A DNA stretch of 64,000 bases from Symbiodinium natans (GCA_905221605.1 CAJNDS010002595.1:221218-285217), one strand, 5' to 3'; shown: positions 23,579 to 33,530, counted from the first letter of the stretch. The notes: generated by a model not told the origin, from the sequence alone. A program made the numbers and translations.

Positions 23579-26470
23579 TCAGGCCCCGCGCCCGACGAGC
23601 GAGTTCACCAGCTTGGCCATTTCCGCAAGAAGCACCTGGTCTTGGAACCTGCAATTGTGTGGCAGCCCTGTAAAGTCAAGGCGAGACGGGGCGTCCGCCA
23701 CGTTGGATTTGCTCGGTACCCGAGCGTAGAACGGAATCATCTCAAGCTCCTGTTCTAACAATGCGCAAGCATTGCTCAAGAGGGTCAAAGCCTCTGAATC
23801 GCTGGTCAGCTTGAGGAGCGTTATGCGCGCCGCCTCATTGTCTAAGTAGCACATCACATGTTTCCCCCGCAGAAACTCTCGGGCTAGAATGAATAGCAGG
23901 AGAACAGCTATGCTCTCGAGCTCGTTGATGACTTTAGACTTTCCTTGCAGAAGTTTCTCAGCAAGGTCATGCGGCAACACAATGCCAAACCAGCACAGGA
24001 TGTGCCCCTCCTGATTGAACAGGACTGCTCCCAGGCCCATTTCGAGGCCTTGGAGTCCTTCTTGCGAGGCGTCCGTAAAGGCGTACACCGTCTCTGAGGT
24101 CTGGGCTCGCACTATCCTCGGCGACGCCTCGGCTATGTAGTGTCGTAGCCCCTGCAGTGCTGCGCAAAGGGAGGCTTGGTTTTGTCTCCTGACATATGCG
24201 GGGGCATTGATGATGTCAGAGATTCTTCTCACGAAGCCCTTCGGCAAGCGCCCAGAGAGTTGGCCCGCCACGAAGTGCAGCCTTCCCCTCAGTCGATTCC
24301 AGGTCTTAGGGCTTGAGGCTCCTTGCTCCTGAAAGGCTGCCAGGTCTTCGATGAGACTTTTGGTCCGCTCTGCTGTATTCTGGATCCTAAATATCTGCTT
24401 GCTGCTGTCTGTAAGGTCAAATTCGACCCCCAAAGATCTGAAGACCTCCTGGAACGGCTGGGCCTTGTCTCCGTCTCTGTCAAACTCAAAGCCGAGCAAG
24501 TCTAGCAGAAAACATGCACTGGCCTCTGCGCTAGTGGCCAGCTGTCGTGTTGACAACAGTGTGAAGTCATCGTAAAAAGAGCTCCAAGGCAAGTGCCAAA
24601 ACGTGTTTCCTATATGACAAATAGCCAGGCTGACCCTGATGAATGCATGGACCGCCGCCACAGCGCCGAATGGAAGGCAGAGAAGCCTAAAGAAGCGAAC
24701 CTCCCCCGAATTGGGGTCCTTGACAGCCACGTAGGCCATGTTGAGTGCCTCTTCGGACAGTGGTAGTTGCCTATATGCTGATTTCAGGTCAATGGTTTTA
24801 CCAAGCAGTCCTTGTCCTGCGTGCCTCAGGAACAAGATGGCCGACGCTGCAATTGTCTCGATGTCATGCAACTCGATCTTCCCCATGCTCCCGAATGCCT
24901 CGTTGATGTGGCTCTGGGACAGGTCGTCAATCGGCCTGACCTTGTTCCCTTGTTGGATTGCAAAACGTTTGCTGACTACAGCTCCTTGTGGCAAGTCCTG
25001 CTCTCGGAAAGGTCCTTCCGACCAGCCTTTTGATACTTCATCGAGACTTTTCTGCCACAGTTCTTCCAGGAACTGAGATGAGTCCTCAACTTCCTTGATG
25101 ACCTGGTGGTTGGTCTCCTGCGTCAGTTGGGACAGGTCCTTCAGGGAGAGGAATGCTGGACGAAAGTCGGTGGACCAGCCTGCCGGAAGGTCCAAATGCC
25201 CCACAAGATCAAAACCCTGTGCCAGGTCGTCTGCCACTGCCTTGTCGGCGTAGTGGGACGCTTCTAGCATCTCTTTGAAGAGCAGTATTCTCTTGTTACG
25301 GAGGCTGCTGCGGATGTGCTCGGGCAGCTTGGCTTTGAAGTCGTCTTCAGCTAACTGCAGCTCCTGGGCTCGCTGGAGCCATCTCCGTGACTGCGCAGCT
25401 CGAGTCTCAATCATGTTGGTTGCAGGCTGTTTAGAACACGCCAAAATTGCCTTCCGCAGGGCGGGTGGCACCCCGAGACACAGGTGTCGGGGGTGGCCGG
25501 CCAGTCGGGCTTTCGCCACAAATTCCTGTGGGTTCCACGGGACCTCCACCAGCACATCCGTCGCAGAAGACAGTAGGGGCGTCACTCTCAGCGCCGGGGC
25601 TCCTGGCGCCTTGAAGCCCGGGATCCTGTCCGGTGCCAACCACTGTGTAGTCTGGAGAGCACTACGGAGTTGGCCGGGCACTGTCCATCTGATTCGTCTG
25701 CGAAATTCGGGGATAACCTGAAACGATGCGGCCCTTTTGGTCTTCGCCTGTGTCGTTACCACCCTGGCTCCTGAGGAGTTTGCGGGATCTGCCTCCAAGA
25801 GATTCAGACCATCCCGACAACCCTTCTGTGTCAGATGCTGCAGCAGCAGGGAAACAAAGTGCTTACAAAACTGGTGTGGATACGCAGTCTCAAGCTTTGT
25901 TGCGAGAACTCCCTCTTGCACTTTCCAGGGCAGGTGCTCGTGGGATCCATCACACGTGACAGCCAGGCCTGTGATGAGGTCGCTGTTGCACAGCAGGGCC
26001 GTCCGCTTCAATCTCGAACCTCCCATCATGCAACAGTCGCACTGGACCACGATCGCCTGTTCACTCCTGAGGATGTGTTCAATGGCGCTGCAATGCCAGA
26101 AGAAACTGCGATAGGGGTTCTCTATGATTACCACAATGTCATTTTCGCAGCAGAAGTCCCAGATTCGGGCCGTGAGCCGGTAAAGCTCGTTAGCCTTTGC
26201 CACCCTTTCTGCATCACTTGGGCCAAGGCCTTGGAGCCCTTCCGGGCACTCCACTGACCGCAAAGGACGCGGCTCGTCCTCCCCCGGAAGCGGGATTTCC
26301 CTGGCCCTGCTGGATGTGCCGCAGGGCGGCGCCAGCCATACGGCGACCAGTCCTGGAGAACCCAGCCATTTCCACAGCAGACCTTGGTGCGACAGCAGGA
26401 GCAAGTCCAGCTGTATGATCTTGCCCTTGCGCCTCGGCATGCGGACATTGTCTACTCCGACTGACCGCTT
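23579..26470 (-). CDS. Element 1 pol: methyltransferase-like C half, RT and RNase H
   Basis: An intact 953-codon frame (from the ATG at 26440), open up to the insertion border at 26470. Reading in: GVDN just upstream of that ATG, APPCGTSSRARE (residues about 34-45) and ENPYRSFFW (about 106), which correspond to motifs II, IV (Pro-Cys) and VI (Glu-Asn) of cytosine-C5 methyltransferases. The reverse transcriptase follows, with motif A IDLKSAYRQ (about 548), motif B LPFGAV and motif C FYDD (about 621). The RNase H acidic residues are in AFTDAS (about 787), NELES, YLDNEAA and NVADAPSR. The product would copy the element's RNA. It belongs to one long frame with the upstream piece at 28220-28683, now separated by a 1,749-bp insertion. 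Whether the methyltransferase-like part is active is unknown. Confidence 0.85.
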   Translation of the reverse strand, partial: KRSVGVDNVRMPRRKGKIIQLDLLLLSHQGLLWKWLGSPGLVAVWLAPPCGTSSRAREIPLPGEDEPRPLRSVECPEGLQGLGPSDAERVAKANELYRLTARIWDFCCENDIVVIIENPYRSFFWHCSAIEHILRSEQAIVVQCDCCMMGGSRLKRTALLCNSDLITGLAVTCDGSHEHLPWKVQEGVLATKLETAYPHQFCKHFVSLLLQHLTQKGCRDGLNLLEADPANSSGARVVTTQAKTKRAASFQVIPEFRRRIRWTVPGQLRSALQTTQWLAPDRIPGFKAPGAPALRVTPLLSSATDVLVEVPWNPQEFVAKARLAGHPRHLCLGVPPALRKAILACSKQPATNMIETRAAQSRRWLQRAQELQLAEDDFKAKLPEHIRSSLRNKRILLFKEMLEASHYADKAVADDLAQGFDLVGHLDLPAGWSTDFRPAFLSLKDLSQLTQETNHQVIKEVEDSSQFLEELWQKSLDEVSKGWSEGPFREQDLPQGAVVSKRFAIQQGNKVRPIDDLSQSHINEAFGSMGKIELHDIETIAASAILFLRHAGQGLLGKTIDLKSAYRQLPLSEEALNMAYVAVKDPNSGEVRFFRLLCLPFGAVAAVHAFIRVSLAICHIGNTFWHLPWSSFYDDFTLLSTRQLATSAEASACFLLDLLGFEFDRDGDKAQPFQEVFRSLGVEFDLTDSSKQIFRIQNTAERTKSLIEDLAAFQEQGASSPKTWNRLRGRLHFVAGQLSGRLPKGFVRRISDIINAPAYVRRQNQASLCAALQGLRHYIAEASPRIVRAQTSETVYAFTDASQEGLQGLEMGLGAVLFNQEGHILCWFGIVLPHDLAEKLLQGKSKVINELESIAVLLLFILAREFLRGKHVMCYLDNEAARITLLKLTSDSEALTLLSNACALLEQELEMIPFYARVPSKSNVADAPSRLDFTGLPHNCRFQDQVLLAEMAKLVNSLVGRGA

Positions 26471-27210
26471 TCATTCATGAGGTTGGGGGGACTTCTCAGC
26501 AGGGGTACTTCTCAGGAGGTCCCAAAAAGCCCAGCAGAGTTTGGCAGACATGTACATGTTTCAGCACATTTTCGAAGAAAAAAGAATACAAAAGAAAAAT
26601 GAAGCAGTTTTCAGAAGAATAGCAAATTACGCGGAAGATGTCCGAAGAAATGTGTACGATGTAGGCGATAGTGTTGAGCAACATATCCGCGAGAGAGTTT
26701 GAATGGACCGCTGTCATTTGCAGGTTGGTAAACTGAGAGGGTTTCACTTTCAGGCAAGGCGTGGAGGTTGTGTAGTCCTTGCTAGAAGCCCCGCCCCAAA
26801 CCCAGACCTCCCTGCTGGGCGATGTTGAGGGTTTAGGGTTCAGGGGTTCAAGGTACCCCGCAAGGTCTTAAAACTCCTGGAGCAAGCAGGCCCAGTACAA
26901 GGTGTAGGGGTGTTTAAAAAACCCCAGAAAGCCCCAAGAAAATATACGAATACCAGCCGGCCACCGAAAGTTAGCATTCCTGCTCAGGCTACGTGTTCGG
27001 CACATCTCCTTACACCTCCATTCCTGCCCGCCGCCCCCCCCCAATGTATTCATAGGATTCAAAGAATTTCTTGCACATCCCTCGGAAAGCTTCGGAATCA
27101 TGTGGGAGTGCTTCCAACATTCTGCCAAATACTGCGTGGTTTCTTCGAAATTCTTCGGCATCCTTGGGAAATATTCTTGTGTATGGAAGCTGCGCATACA
27201 TACTATCTTC

Positions 27211-27404
27211 CTCAAGTCTTCGACTTTCCTCGGAATTCTTCGAACTTCTTCGAGGTTCTTCGATGTTTTTCGAAATTCTTCTAAATTCTCCGGAATTCTT
27301 CGGAATTCTTCGGAATTCTTCGGAATTCTTCGAAATTCTTCGAAATTCTTCGAAATTCTTCCAAATTCTTCGGAATTCTTCGAAATTCTTCGGAATTCTT
27401 CGCT
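27211..27404. repeat. 10-bp periodic repeat (cggaattctt)n
   Basis: About 19 consecutive 10-bp units, cggaattctt or cgaaattctt with variants, inside the introner-like insertion. Most units contain the palindrome GAATTC. Because 10 is not a multiple of three, the peptide repeat is 10 residues long (NSEEFRRIPK on the minus strand), and both strands stay open. Confidence 0.85.
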
Positions 27405-27980
27405 TAGGTTTGCGTTTTTGTGGCTCGTTTTTAGCTGGGTAGGGTTGGAATCATTCGGAATGAGTCTGTCTCTGTTATCATGTGGGATTGAATCTTGGTT
27501 GGGCAAGGGCCTGGAGACAAAGCAAACCAGCAGCCCGCCAAGCGCCACCAAGTCACCAAGCGCGGCATTTGAACCGAGTGCAACCCCTAGACTCCCAACC
27601 ACAATGTAAATTTTTCATGAGGGAAATTGGGAAATCTTGGTTTTGCACGGGCCTGAAGACAAAGAAGCTTTTTGATGTTTAATTCGCAGCGAGGGCAGTG
27701 CCAAGCCTAGCATAAAGTGGAGAGACAGGCTATGCGCCGAAAGTTACAAACGCCAGCAAGCCACCAAGTACCACCACACCCCCTAGCCCCCCCCAACCAA
27801 AACCTATGATTTTCTCCCCACATACCCCCCTCGACCCGCGACATTTAGCAATCACGCTCTTTATGTTCAAGGCTGCTTATTCAGTGCCCCTCTTTAGACC
27901 TCATTCTTCCCCTCCACCAAGTTATTCATAAGATTCAAGAGAACTGAAGTAATTATCCAGAAGTTTTCTGAAAATTGTAG

Positions 27981-28062
27981 AAGATGTCGGAAAAATCTGA
28001 AGAATGAGGCAGAATGAAGAAGTTGTCGGAAAAATCTGAAGAATGAGGCAGAATGAAGAAGT
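27981..28062. repeat. Tandem duplication, about 39 bp
   Basis: Two adjacent copies of a segment beginning tgtcggaaaaatctgaag and ending gcagaatgaagaag, inside the introner-like insertion. Confidence 0.75.
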
Positions 28063-28219
28063 TTGGTGAAGATTTCAGAAGAAAACAGGAAGATTACAGC
28101 AGATTTCAGCACATATGAGCAGAATTTCGGATATTTAGGCAGAAAATTGCACATTGGTCCGCAGGCTTCAGCAGGCTGACAAGTACCCTTCTGAAAAACC
28201 CCCCTAATCTTGGAGAAGA

Positions 28220-28683
28220 CGCTTGAGGCCGGCTGAAGCAGCTGCCGAGGTAATCCCGGCCGACCCCGCGAAAATTTCCAAAACCCAACACTCCTGTATG
28301 GTCTGGGGCGCAGTACATTGCGCTTGTCCAGACCTCTGCGCGCCGTGATGACTCGCCTGAGGTGAAAATGCAGAAGCCTCAGCTGGAGGCTTGGAAAATT
28401 GTGGGATTGGCTCAGCCACCCGCTTGAGCGGGGGCTGCTTCTCTTGCCCTTTCGCAATAGCAGCAGGGTACGAGTCCTTGCAGCTCTCTTCGGGCCTGTC
28501 CGCCTCAGAAGCGGGAAAATTGTTCTGTTCACAAAATTGGGCCGAACTGTCTCCACCCTCCCCCATGGCTGTTTCTGCTCTTACCGCGCACGCTTGTGCG
28601 CGACGCGCGGTCAGAGCAGCTCGGGACGCCTGGTCCAGCGCAGAAGCGCTGTCATTCGACGTCCCTTGCAGCGGGGCGTTCTT
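28220..28683 (-). CDS. Element 1 pol: 5' part with methyltransferase motif I
   Basis: This frame follows the Gag stop codon (TGA at 28684-28686) in the same reading frame, without another stop, for about 154 codons. It ends at the insertion border. Its last part reads CWVLEIFAGSAGITSA, the motif I (SAM-binding FxGxxG) pattern of cytosine-C5 methyltransferases, then ASAGLKR. The domain resumes at 26470 beyond the insertion. Either pol is made by read-through of the TGA, or it has its own start (an ATG lies at 28566, MGEGGDSSAQ). Confidence 0.7.
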
Positions 28684-30030
28684 TCAGGCTGCCTGGCCTG
28701 AATGCTTGTGCTCAGAAAAGGGTTGCTTCCGGAAGCAACCTGGGTGACAACACACATGTCTGCCACGTGCACATCTGCCCCCCAATGGGGCGTCCTTGCA
28801 CTGTCCTAGGTTGAAGCCAAAACAAAGAGGCTCTCCTTGCTCGTCGTTCGGCACTCCGCCTCGCAAGGCGGCCGGCATGGGGGTCTCCCCCTTGCCTCCT
28901 TGCAAGACAAGGGACTTGTTCGGAAAGCCTCCCTTGCCACTGTCAAATTTGCCCTTTGTGGGGAGGCGGGCCCCCTTGAAGCCTGATTTGCCTCCCTGGC
29001 CCTTGTCTCCTTTGTCGGTCCTCTGATATTTCCATTGTCCATACCCTTTTCCATCGCCCCAGCGCTTGGGGCCCTTGCCAGCGCCTTTGCCTCCTCTATC
29101 TGGGAACCCTTCCGCACGAGGTGTCGGCATGAAGTGAAAATTGACTGCAACCGTGTTGGTGGCTTCCAGAAAGACTTGATCTAAGCACCGGGCGTCCGCG
29201 AGCGGCGCGTTCGCCGCTGCCCTTGTCAGGGTCGGCTGTTTGCTGCCAAGCTCCATCCACAAGGCCCGATCTGCTCGCAGGACCTGCTGCAGCGTCGGAC
29301 GGTTGAAGCCTGGGGGCGGTGGGGTCTGCAAGGTAGCAAAGGCCTTCTGAAGCCATTTCTCGTGCACCTTGAAACTCAAAATGCCAACGAGGTCGTAGGC
29401 CAGACCCCGTCTTTGCAACGCCCTGTAAGTCGCCATGTCTGACCCCAACTGGGCCTCTACTTTAGAGGATTTGTCTTGAACCGAGAGGCCATCCCCCGAA
29501 GCATCCAGCACAAGTTCCTTGGTTGGCTTGCCTTGCGCCAATTCCTGGCGACGCGTGGGGATCTTGCTCGGGTGCAGGTATTTCAGCGACCCTTGCTCTA
29601 CCTGTGTCGACACGGCATCATATACTGAAAAGGCGGGCTCCAAGTCATGCTCAATCGAGAGTCCGCCCAGCCTTTGAGCCTGCAATTCCAGGCGCTGGGC
29701 TCTCTCAGCTCCTGGCAGCTTACGTAGGACTGAGTCCGGCTGCTGTTCCACGGTTGCCTTCAAGTTTGCCAAGCTCATGGTCTGGCACTCGAACAGGAGC
29801 CTCTTGACAACCGTCATCTGTGCAAGAGTGGGGTTGTTCTGCCCCAGACTCGTACATAGAGTGGAGACCTCCCTATCTGTGAGAGGTTGACCCGGTTGAG
29901 TGGCGGCATAGGCTGCCATGGACACCGTCTTGACCCCTCCAGCTATGAATTTGTCCAAGAGTGGCTGCTCCATTCCGATCTTGCGAGCATGTTGCTCGAA
30001 GAAAGGCTGACTATCCGCTGCGTTTGCCAT
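28684..30030 (-). CDS. Element 1 Gag-like protein with CCCH zinc finger
   Basis: About 448 codons from the ATG at 30030 (MANAADSQPFFEQ). The frame is open further upstream to 30294, but that part overlaps the recombinase frame. The first two-thirds is a mostly helical domain. Then comes a Gly/Lys-rich basic region (GKGAGKGPKRWGDGKG) that probably binds RNA, and a C-terminal CCCH-type finger (CFGFNLGQCKD...CARGRHVC) followed by HPGCFRKQPFSEH and TGA. This layout matches the Gag-like ORFs of DIRS-group elements, although sequence similarity alone would not identify it. The pol frame continues in phase beyond the TGA. Confidence 0.65.
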   Translation of the reverse strand: MANAADSQPFFEQHARKIGMEQPLLDKFIAGGVKTVSMAAYAATQPGQPLTDREVSTLCTSLGQNNPTLAQMTVVKRLLFECQTMSLANLKATVEQQPDSVLRKLPGAERAQRLELQAQRLGGLSIEHDLEPAFSVYDAVSTQVEQGSLKYLHPSKIPTRRQELAQGKPTKELVLDASGDGLSVQDKSSKVEAQLGSDMATYRALQRRGLAYDLVGILSFKVHEKWLQKAFATLQTPPPPGFNRPTLQQVLRADRALWMELGSKQPTLTRAAANAPLADARCLDQVFLEATNTVAVNFHFMPTPRAEGFPDRGGKGAGKGPKRWGDGKGYGQWKYQRTDKGDKGQGGKSGFKGARLPTKGKFDSGKGGFPNKSLVLQGGKGETPMPAALRGGVPNDEQGEPLCFGFNLGQCKDAPLGGRCARGRHVCCHPGCFRKQPFSEHKHSGQAA

Positions 30031-30137
30031 GTTTAGGGCGTGGGGCCAAAACTGCAACTTGCAAGAGAGAGAGCTGGTACAAAGGGATGGTGTTGCACAA
30101 GCACACAAACCGGCCAACAACAGTGTCACCCCTCTCT

Positions 30138-31211
30138 TTACTCCTGAAAACAACGGCTGCACTGTAGCCACTTCGCTGAGGGCTTCTCCATTTCTACAAA
30201 ATTGACGCTTATCCACTTTCCACATTTCAGCGTCGTCTGACCTACTTTGTACAGATGTAACATGGTAGACTTCTTGTTCTGGATCGCGCTCCAACCCTCC
30301 GGTAGGCTCAGGGTCGAAGCTGGTTCCTCCTTTTCTTCCGACGAGGCTCCATCAGAGGTTTCCTCGGAGGACCCGTCTGCTGATGTGGTGGGCGAGATCT
30401 CTGCCTCCTCGTTATCATCTGCACCTTGTGTGTCGTCCTTATCGAACAACGCCTCGCAAAGCCCAGAAGTCACGGTAGCCAACCTGTCTAATTCCTCACT
30501 TTCTTTCGAGGGGGATTCGTCTCCTTCCGCTACCGACGGTGCAGATGCTTCCAAGACAGGCATGGCACTTGGTGACTCAAAAACCTTCCCTTGCGAGGAG
30601 CAAAGCGGTCCAACCCCCAGGAAATCGTCCTCAAAGCCTTCCACTGTAGCTGGCAAAGGCTCATGCGTGCTTTCGGAGTTCGCGGGCAGCCCATCTAAGC
30701 TGCCTGCCTTGCTGATCGGCAACCAGGACCCGAGGTCAACAGACGCACCTGCCTCTGATCCTTGGGCACGGGCAAAGTATCCACTTCGAGTAGCGTCCGG
30801 GCAAAACGAGCCCTCCCGTACCTGCTTTAGCATTTCCTCCAGCTGCCGGAGGGGGCCACTAAGGGCGTCTCTTGAGTAAGCTAATGTACTCAAAGCTCCA
30901 GTAGAATGATGCGCCAAGAGTGTCTGTGTTTCGCCCACAATGCCGTATTTGCTCAACCAGCCCAGAGCAGTGTGTTTCAAGGAATGTGTGGTAACCCTCG
31001 CTGTTGAGGGGTCGCGGTTCCTTAGCAGTCCCGTCAGCCAGTTGGAGGCCTCGGCGGAGTCGATGGACCTCTGCAGCCAGGCACCGTCTGGGGCGGTGGC
31101 CGGTTTGTAAAGGGCCGACAGGGGTCTTCGAGAGCACGATCCCTGCTTCGGCAACCACTTTCTGCCATTCTTTGGCCCAAACCACCGTCGGGTGGACCCC
31201 CCGAACTGGAG
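30138..31211 (-). pseudogene. Element 1 tyrosine recombinase, 3' part (split by element 2)
   Basis: This is the C-terminal half of the recombinase whose N-terminal half lies 12 kb away at 43275-44349. After the insertion point it reads APVRGVHPTVVWAKEWQ, then a one-base slip at a CCCC run near 31,110 moves the frame to LSALYKPATAPDG. The catalytic box II follows: THSLKHTALGWLSKYG, LLAHHSTGALSTLAYSRD, giving the His-x-x-Lys-His, His and Tyr residues of the family. An acidic Ser/Glu linker and a short Cys-containing tail (KCGKWISVNF ... WLQCSRCF) close the protein. The gene is interrupted, so it is inactive in this copy. Confidence 0.8.
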
Positions 31212-31374
31212 CGTTCAGACAACGCCCACTGCAAGACCTAACCCTAGTTGGGGACGAGCGGGTAGAACGAGCCCTCTAGATCCCAAGACCCTACGGGAGG
31301 GGGATTAGGGGCAACAGCGTCCTACCCTGCATGCGATGGCCTTTTTTCACGGGCGCTGCTCTGGGCGAGTTTGG
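31212..31374 (-). repeat. Element 2 repeat B, terminal copy
   Basis: Matches 31707-31844 except for 25 extra bases at 31326-31350 and one substitution. Confidence 0.85.
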
Positions 31375-31564
31375 CAATCAGGCCGGGCAGCTTCTCAGGC
31401 GAGAGGCTCCGGTCCTGATGCATGGCATACCCCCACTTTGGGAGGCAATAATGCGGCAGTGTACTGGGCTACTCCGCTTTGGGAGGCAGTGTGCTGGGCT
31501 ACTCCACTCTCAAAGCAGAGAGCTTGGAGTCTGGCGTTGAGTGAGCAGGGCAAGGGAGGGCGGG
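31375..31564. other. Unique spacer between repeats A and B of element 2
   Basis: 190 bp with an internal short repeat (tttgggaggca ... gtgtactgggctact). It occupies the same position as the spacer in element 1. Confidence 0.6.
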
Positions 31565-31706
31565 CGAAAAAGATGCTCGCACGCTATGCATGGCCCCAAC
31601 TCGGGTTAGGTCGGGGCCAGCTGAGCCAGAAGCCAGCTGGGCGTGGGCGAACATGGGTGGTCATGATTCGTGCGTGTCAAAACACCTGGGAAACAAAAAC
31701 CCAGTG
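31565..31706 (-). repeat. Element 2 repeat A, inner copy
   Basis: 142 bp matching 43133-43274, starting cgaaaaagatgctc on the plus strand. It directly abuts the inner B copy. Confidence 0.85.
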
Positions 31707-31844
31707 CGTTCAGACAACGCCCACTGCAAGACCTAACCCTAGTTGGGGACGAGCGGGTAGAACGAGCCCTCTAGATCCCAAGACCCTACGGGAGGGGGAT
31801 TAGGGGCAACAGCGTCCTACGGGTGCTGCTCTGGGCGAGTTTGG
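31707..31844 (-). repeat. Element 2 repeat B, inner copy
   Basis: 138 bp. It lies at the 3' end of the RT/RNase H frame, which stops at 31850. Confidence 0.85.
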
Positions 31845-31849
31845 TCTGA

Positions 31850-33530
31850 CTAGGCTTGTGCAGGGGACGCTATGTCCAGGAGACCTTGGCTCCATGGCAC
31901 GTCAGCAGAGGCTAGGCTAACCTCGTGGGCCGACTTGTGCAAGTGCGAAAGGTGCACCTGGAATCTGCGGGCATGGCTAGAGCGAGAGAACTTCGCTAGG
32001 CGGTTTCGGCTGAGGTCGTCAGCGTCGGTGTTCTTGGCTCCGGGAATATGGCCGATTTCCAATTCTAGGCCGCGTGCGTGGGCCCAGGAGGCCACCTTCT
32101 CCAGGAAGAAGCTAAGCGGAAAGGCCGTTGTGAAGAGTTTGTTGATGGAGGCCTGAGTAGGGCTATTGTCACTGCGCGAGGCGACGCAGAACCTGAGGCA
32201 GGAGATACCAGTGGCCTCGTAGGCCATTTGCAGCAGAACCCACTGTGCCACGGTTTCGAAGCAGGCGATATACTGCTGGGCATCTTTCGTGAGGAAAGGC
32301 CAGGCTGTGCGGAGCTCCTTGATATCCCATTGCTGTGCAAACCACCAGGTGTGAGAGGATGTGGACAGCCATCCTCCAATTCCGACGGTGGTGCCGTCCG
32401 CCATGGCGTCTGCGGCTGATAGGCAGGGCAGAAGAGGCTGGCGGGCCAGCGGCATGGCAAATTCGTAGGCGAAGCACTGGGCGAGCCAGTGTATGGCGGC
32501 CTTGCTTTCGTTGCGCAGTGTAATCTCCGAGGCTGAGGGGTCTGCAATGCGGACCCAGATCGTTTTGTCGGCGGCCGGAATAGGCCAAATGTCCGTTTTG
32601 GCTCGGACGGGCTTGCCTTTGACCTCGATAACCTTGGCATGCAACGGGAGCTGAAGGTACGAGGCGTCTTTAGTAACTCTGCAAGAGGCGTCGAGGCACC
32701 AGAGGAACTGTGACCAGCTTCTCGGAGGCACGGGGTAGCATGTGCCCGGCGGGCTATGCAGATCTGAGTAGATCGGGGCCGTGAAGCAGCGGAGGTGTGG
32801 GCTGATGCTCGTGGCCCACATTAGTAGGCCGAGGCACGCCTCCAGCTCTTTGCGGGGGACCCGCTTGTGCTGCAGCAATTGGAGCAGCTGTGCGCGGAGT
32901 TTGTCTAACTTGGGCTGGGCTAGGCAGACGGTTTCGGTGCGGAAACAGAACTGCCAGCCGCACCAAATGATCCCGGGCCCGAAGGAGGCCTTCTTCCAGC
33001 TAATGGGCGCTCCTATCAGGGAGAGGTAGGCCACGACGAAGGCCAGTTGCTGGGGGGCGCGGCAATGCAAAAGAGAGAGCAAGAGGTCATCTACGTAGAG
33101 CCAAGCTTTGTGCGGCTCGGGGGCCATGAGGCGGTGGAGGAGCCGCAGGAGCAGGGCCCCGACCCGCTGCCACCAGTAGGCTGAGAACCGGGCGCCGAAA
33201 TGGCAGACCACATAGGCATATAGGCGGCCGGCATTGCGGAAAAGCAGTAGGCCTTGGTCCGAGTGGCGAACCTTGACCCGCTTGTGGGCAGCTTTGAAGT
33301 CGAGGGCGGCTCCTTGTGAGGCATTGGGCGGATCATGAGGCTTGAAGGTCGTGCGCACGTCGGCGGCTGTAGGTAGGCAGACCCTTTCGGGTAGTGTGCA
33401 GCGTGGGTTCACATTACACACTGAGCTGTCAAGGACCATCCTGGGGTCTTTGCCATCGGCCTGTACCACGTTTAGCTTCCCTATGGCGATGCCTTTGGGC
33501 CTTTGGCGCGAGCTTCCTGTTCGCCCCCAG
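31850..33530 (-). CDS. Element 2 reverse transcriptase and RNase H
   Basis: About 555 residues in one frame, from IAIGKLNVVQADGKD onward. RT motif A is ALDFKAAHKRV, motif B HFGARFSAYWWQR and motif C WLYVDDLLL (plus-strand position about 33,085-33,105). The RNase H acidic residues appear in SAADAMADG, ACFETVAQ, SRSDNSPTQ and NTDADDLSR. The frame upstream shifts at about 33,530 from the preceding methyltransferase/linker frame, so in this copy pol is broken. It is clearly different in sequence from the RT of element 1 (YVDD against FYDD). Confidence 0.85.

Larger units (their letters stand above)
26471..28219. mobile_element. Introner-like insertion with terminal inverted repeats
   Basis: This 1,749-bp segment interrupts the methyltransferase-like domain between AGLKR and SVGVDN. 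It is flanked by a 5-bp direct repeat, CGCTT, at 26466-26470 and 28220-28224. Its ends are imperfect inverted repeats: the left end contains GGGGGGACTTCTCAG then GGGTACTTCTCAG, and the right end (reverse complement) contains GGGGGGTTTTTCAG then GGGTACTTGTCAG. Removing the segment plus one CGCTT restores the frame. It carries no transposase. It may be spliced out, although the available borders are not a clean GT-AG pair, or it may simply be a DNA-transposon insertion. Confidence 0.75.

Noticed and set aside
26868-27602. A 244-codon minus-strand frame with SEEFRRIP repeats as a gene
   Set aside because: It is generated by the 10-bp repeat inside the introner-like insertion. No start context or domain supports it.
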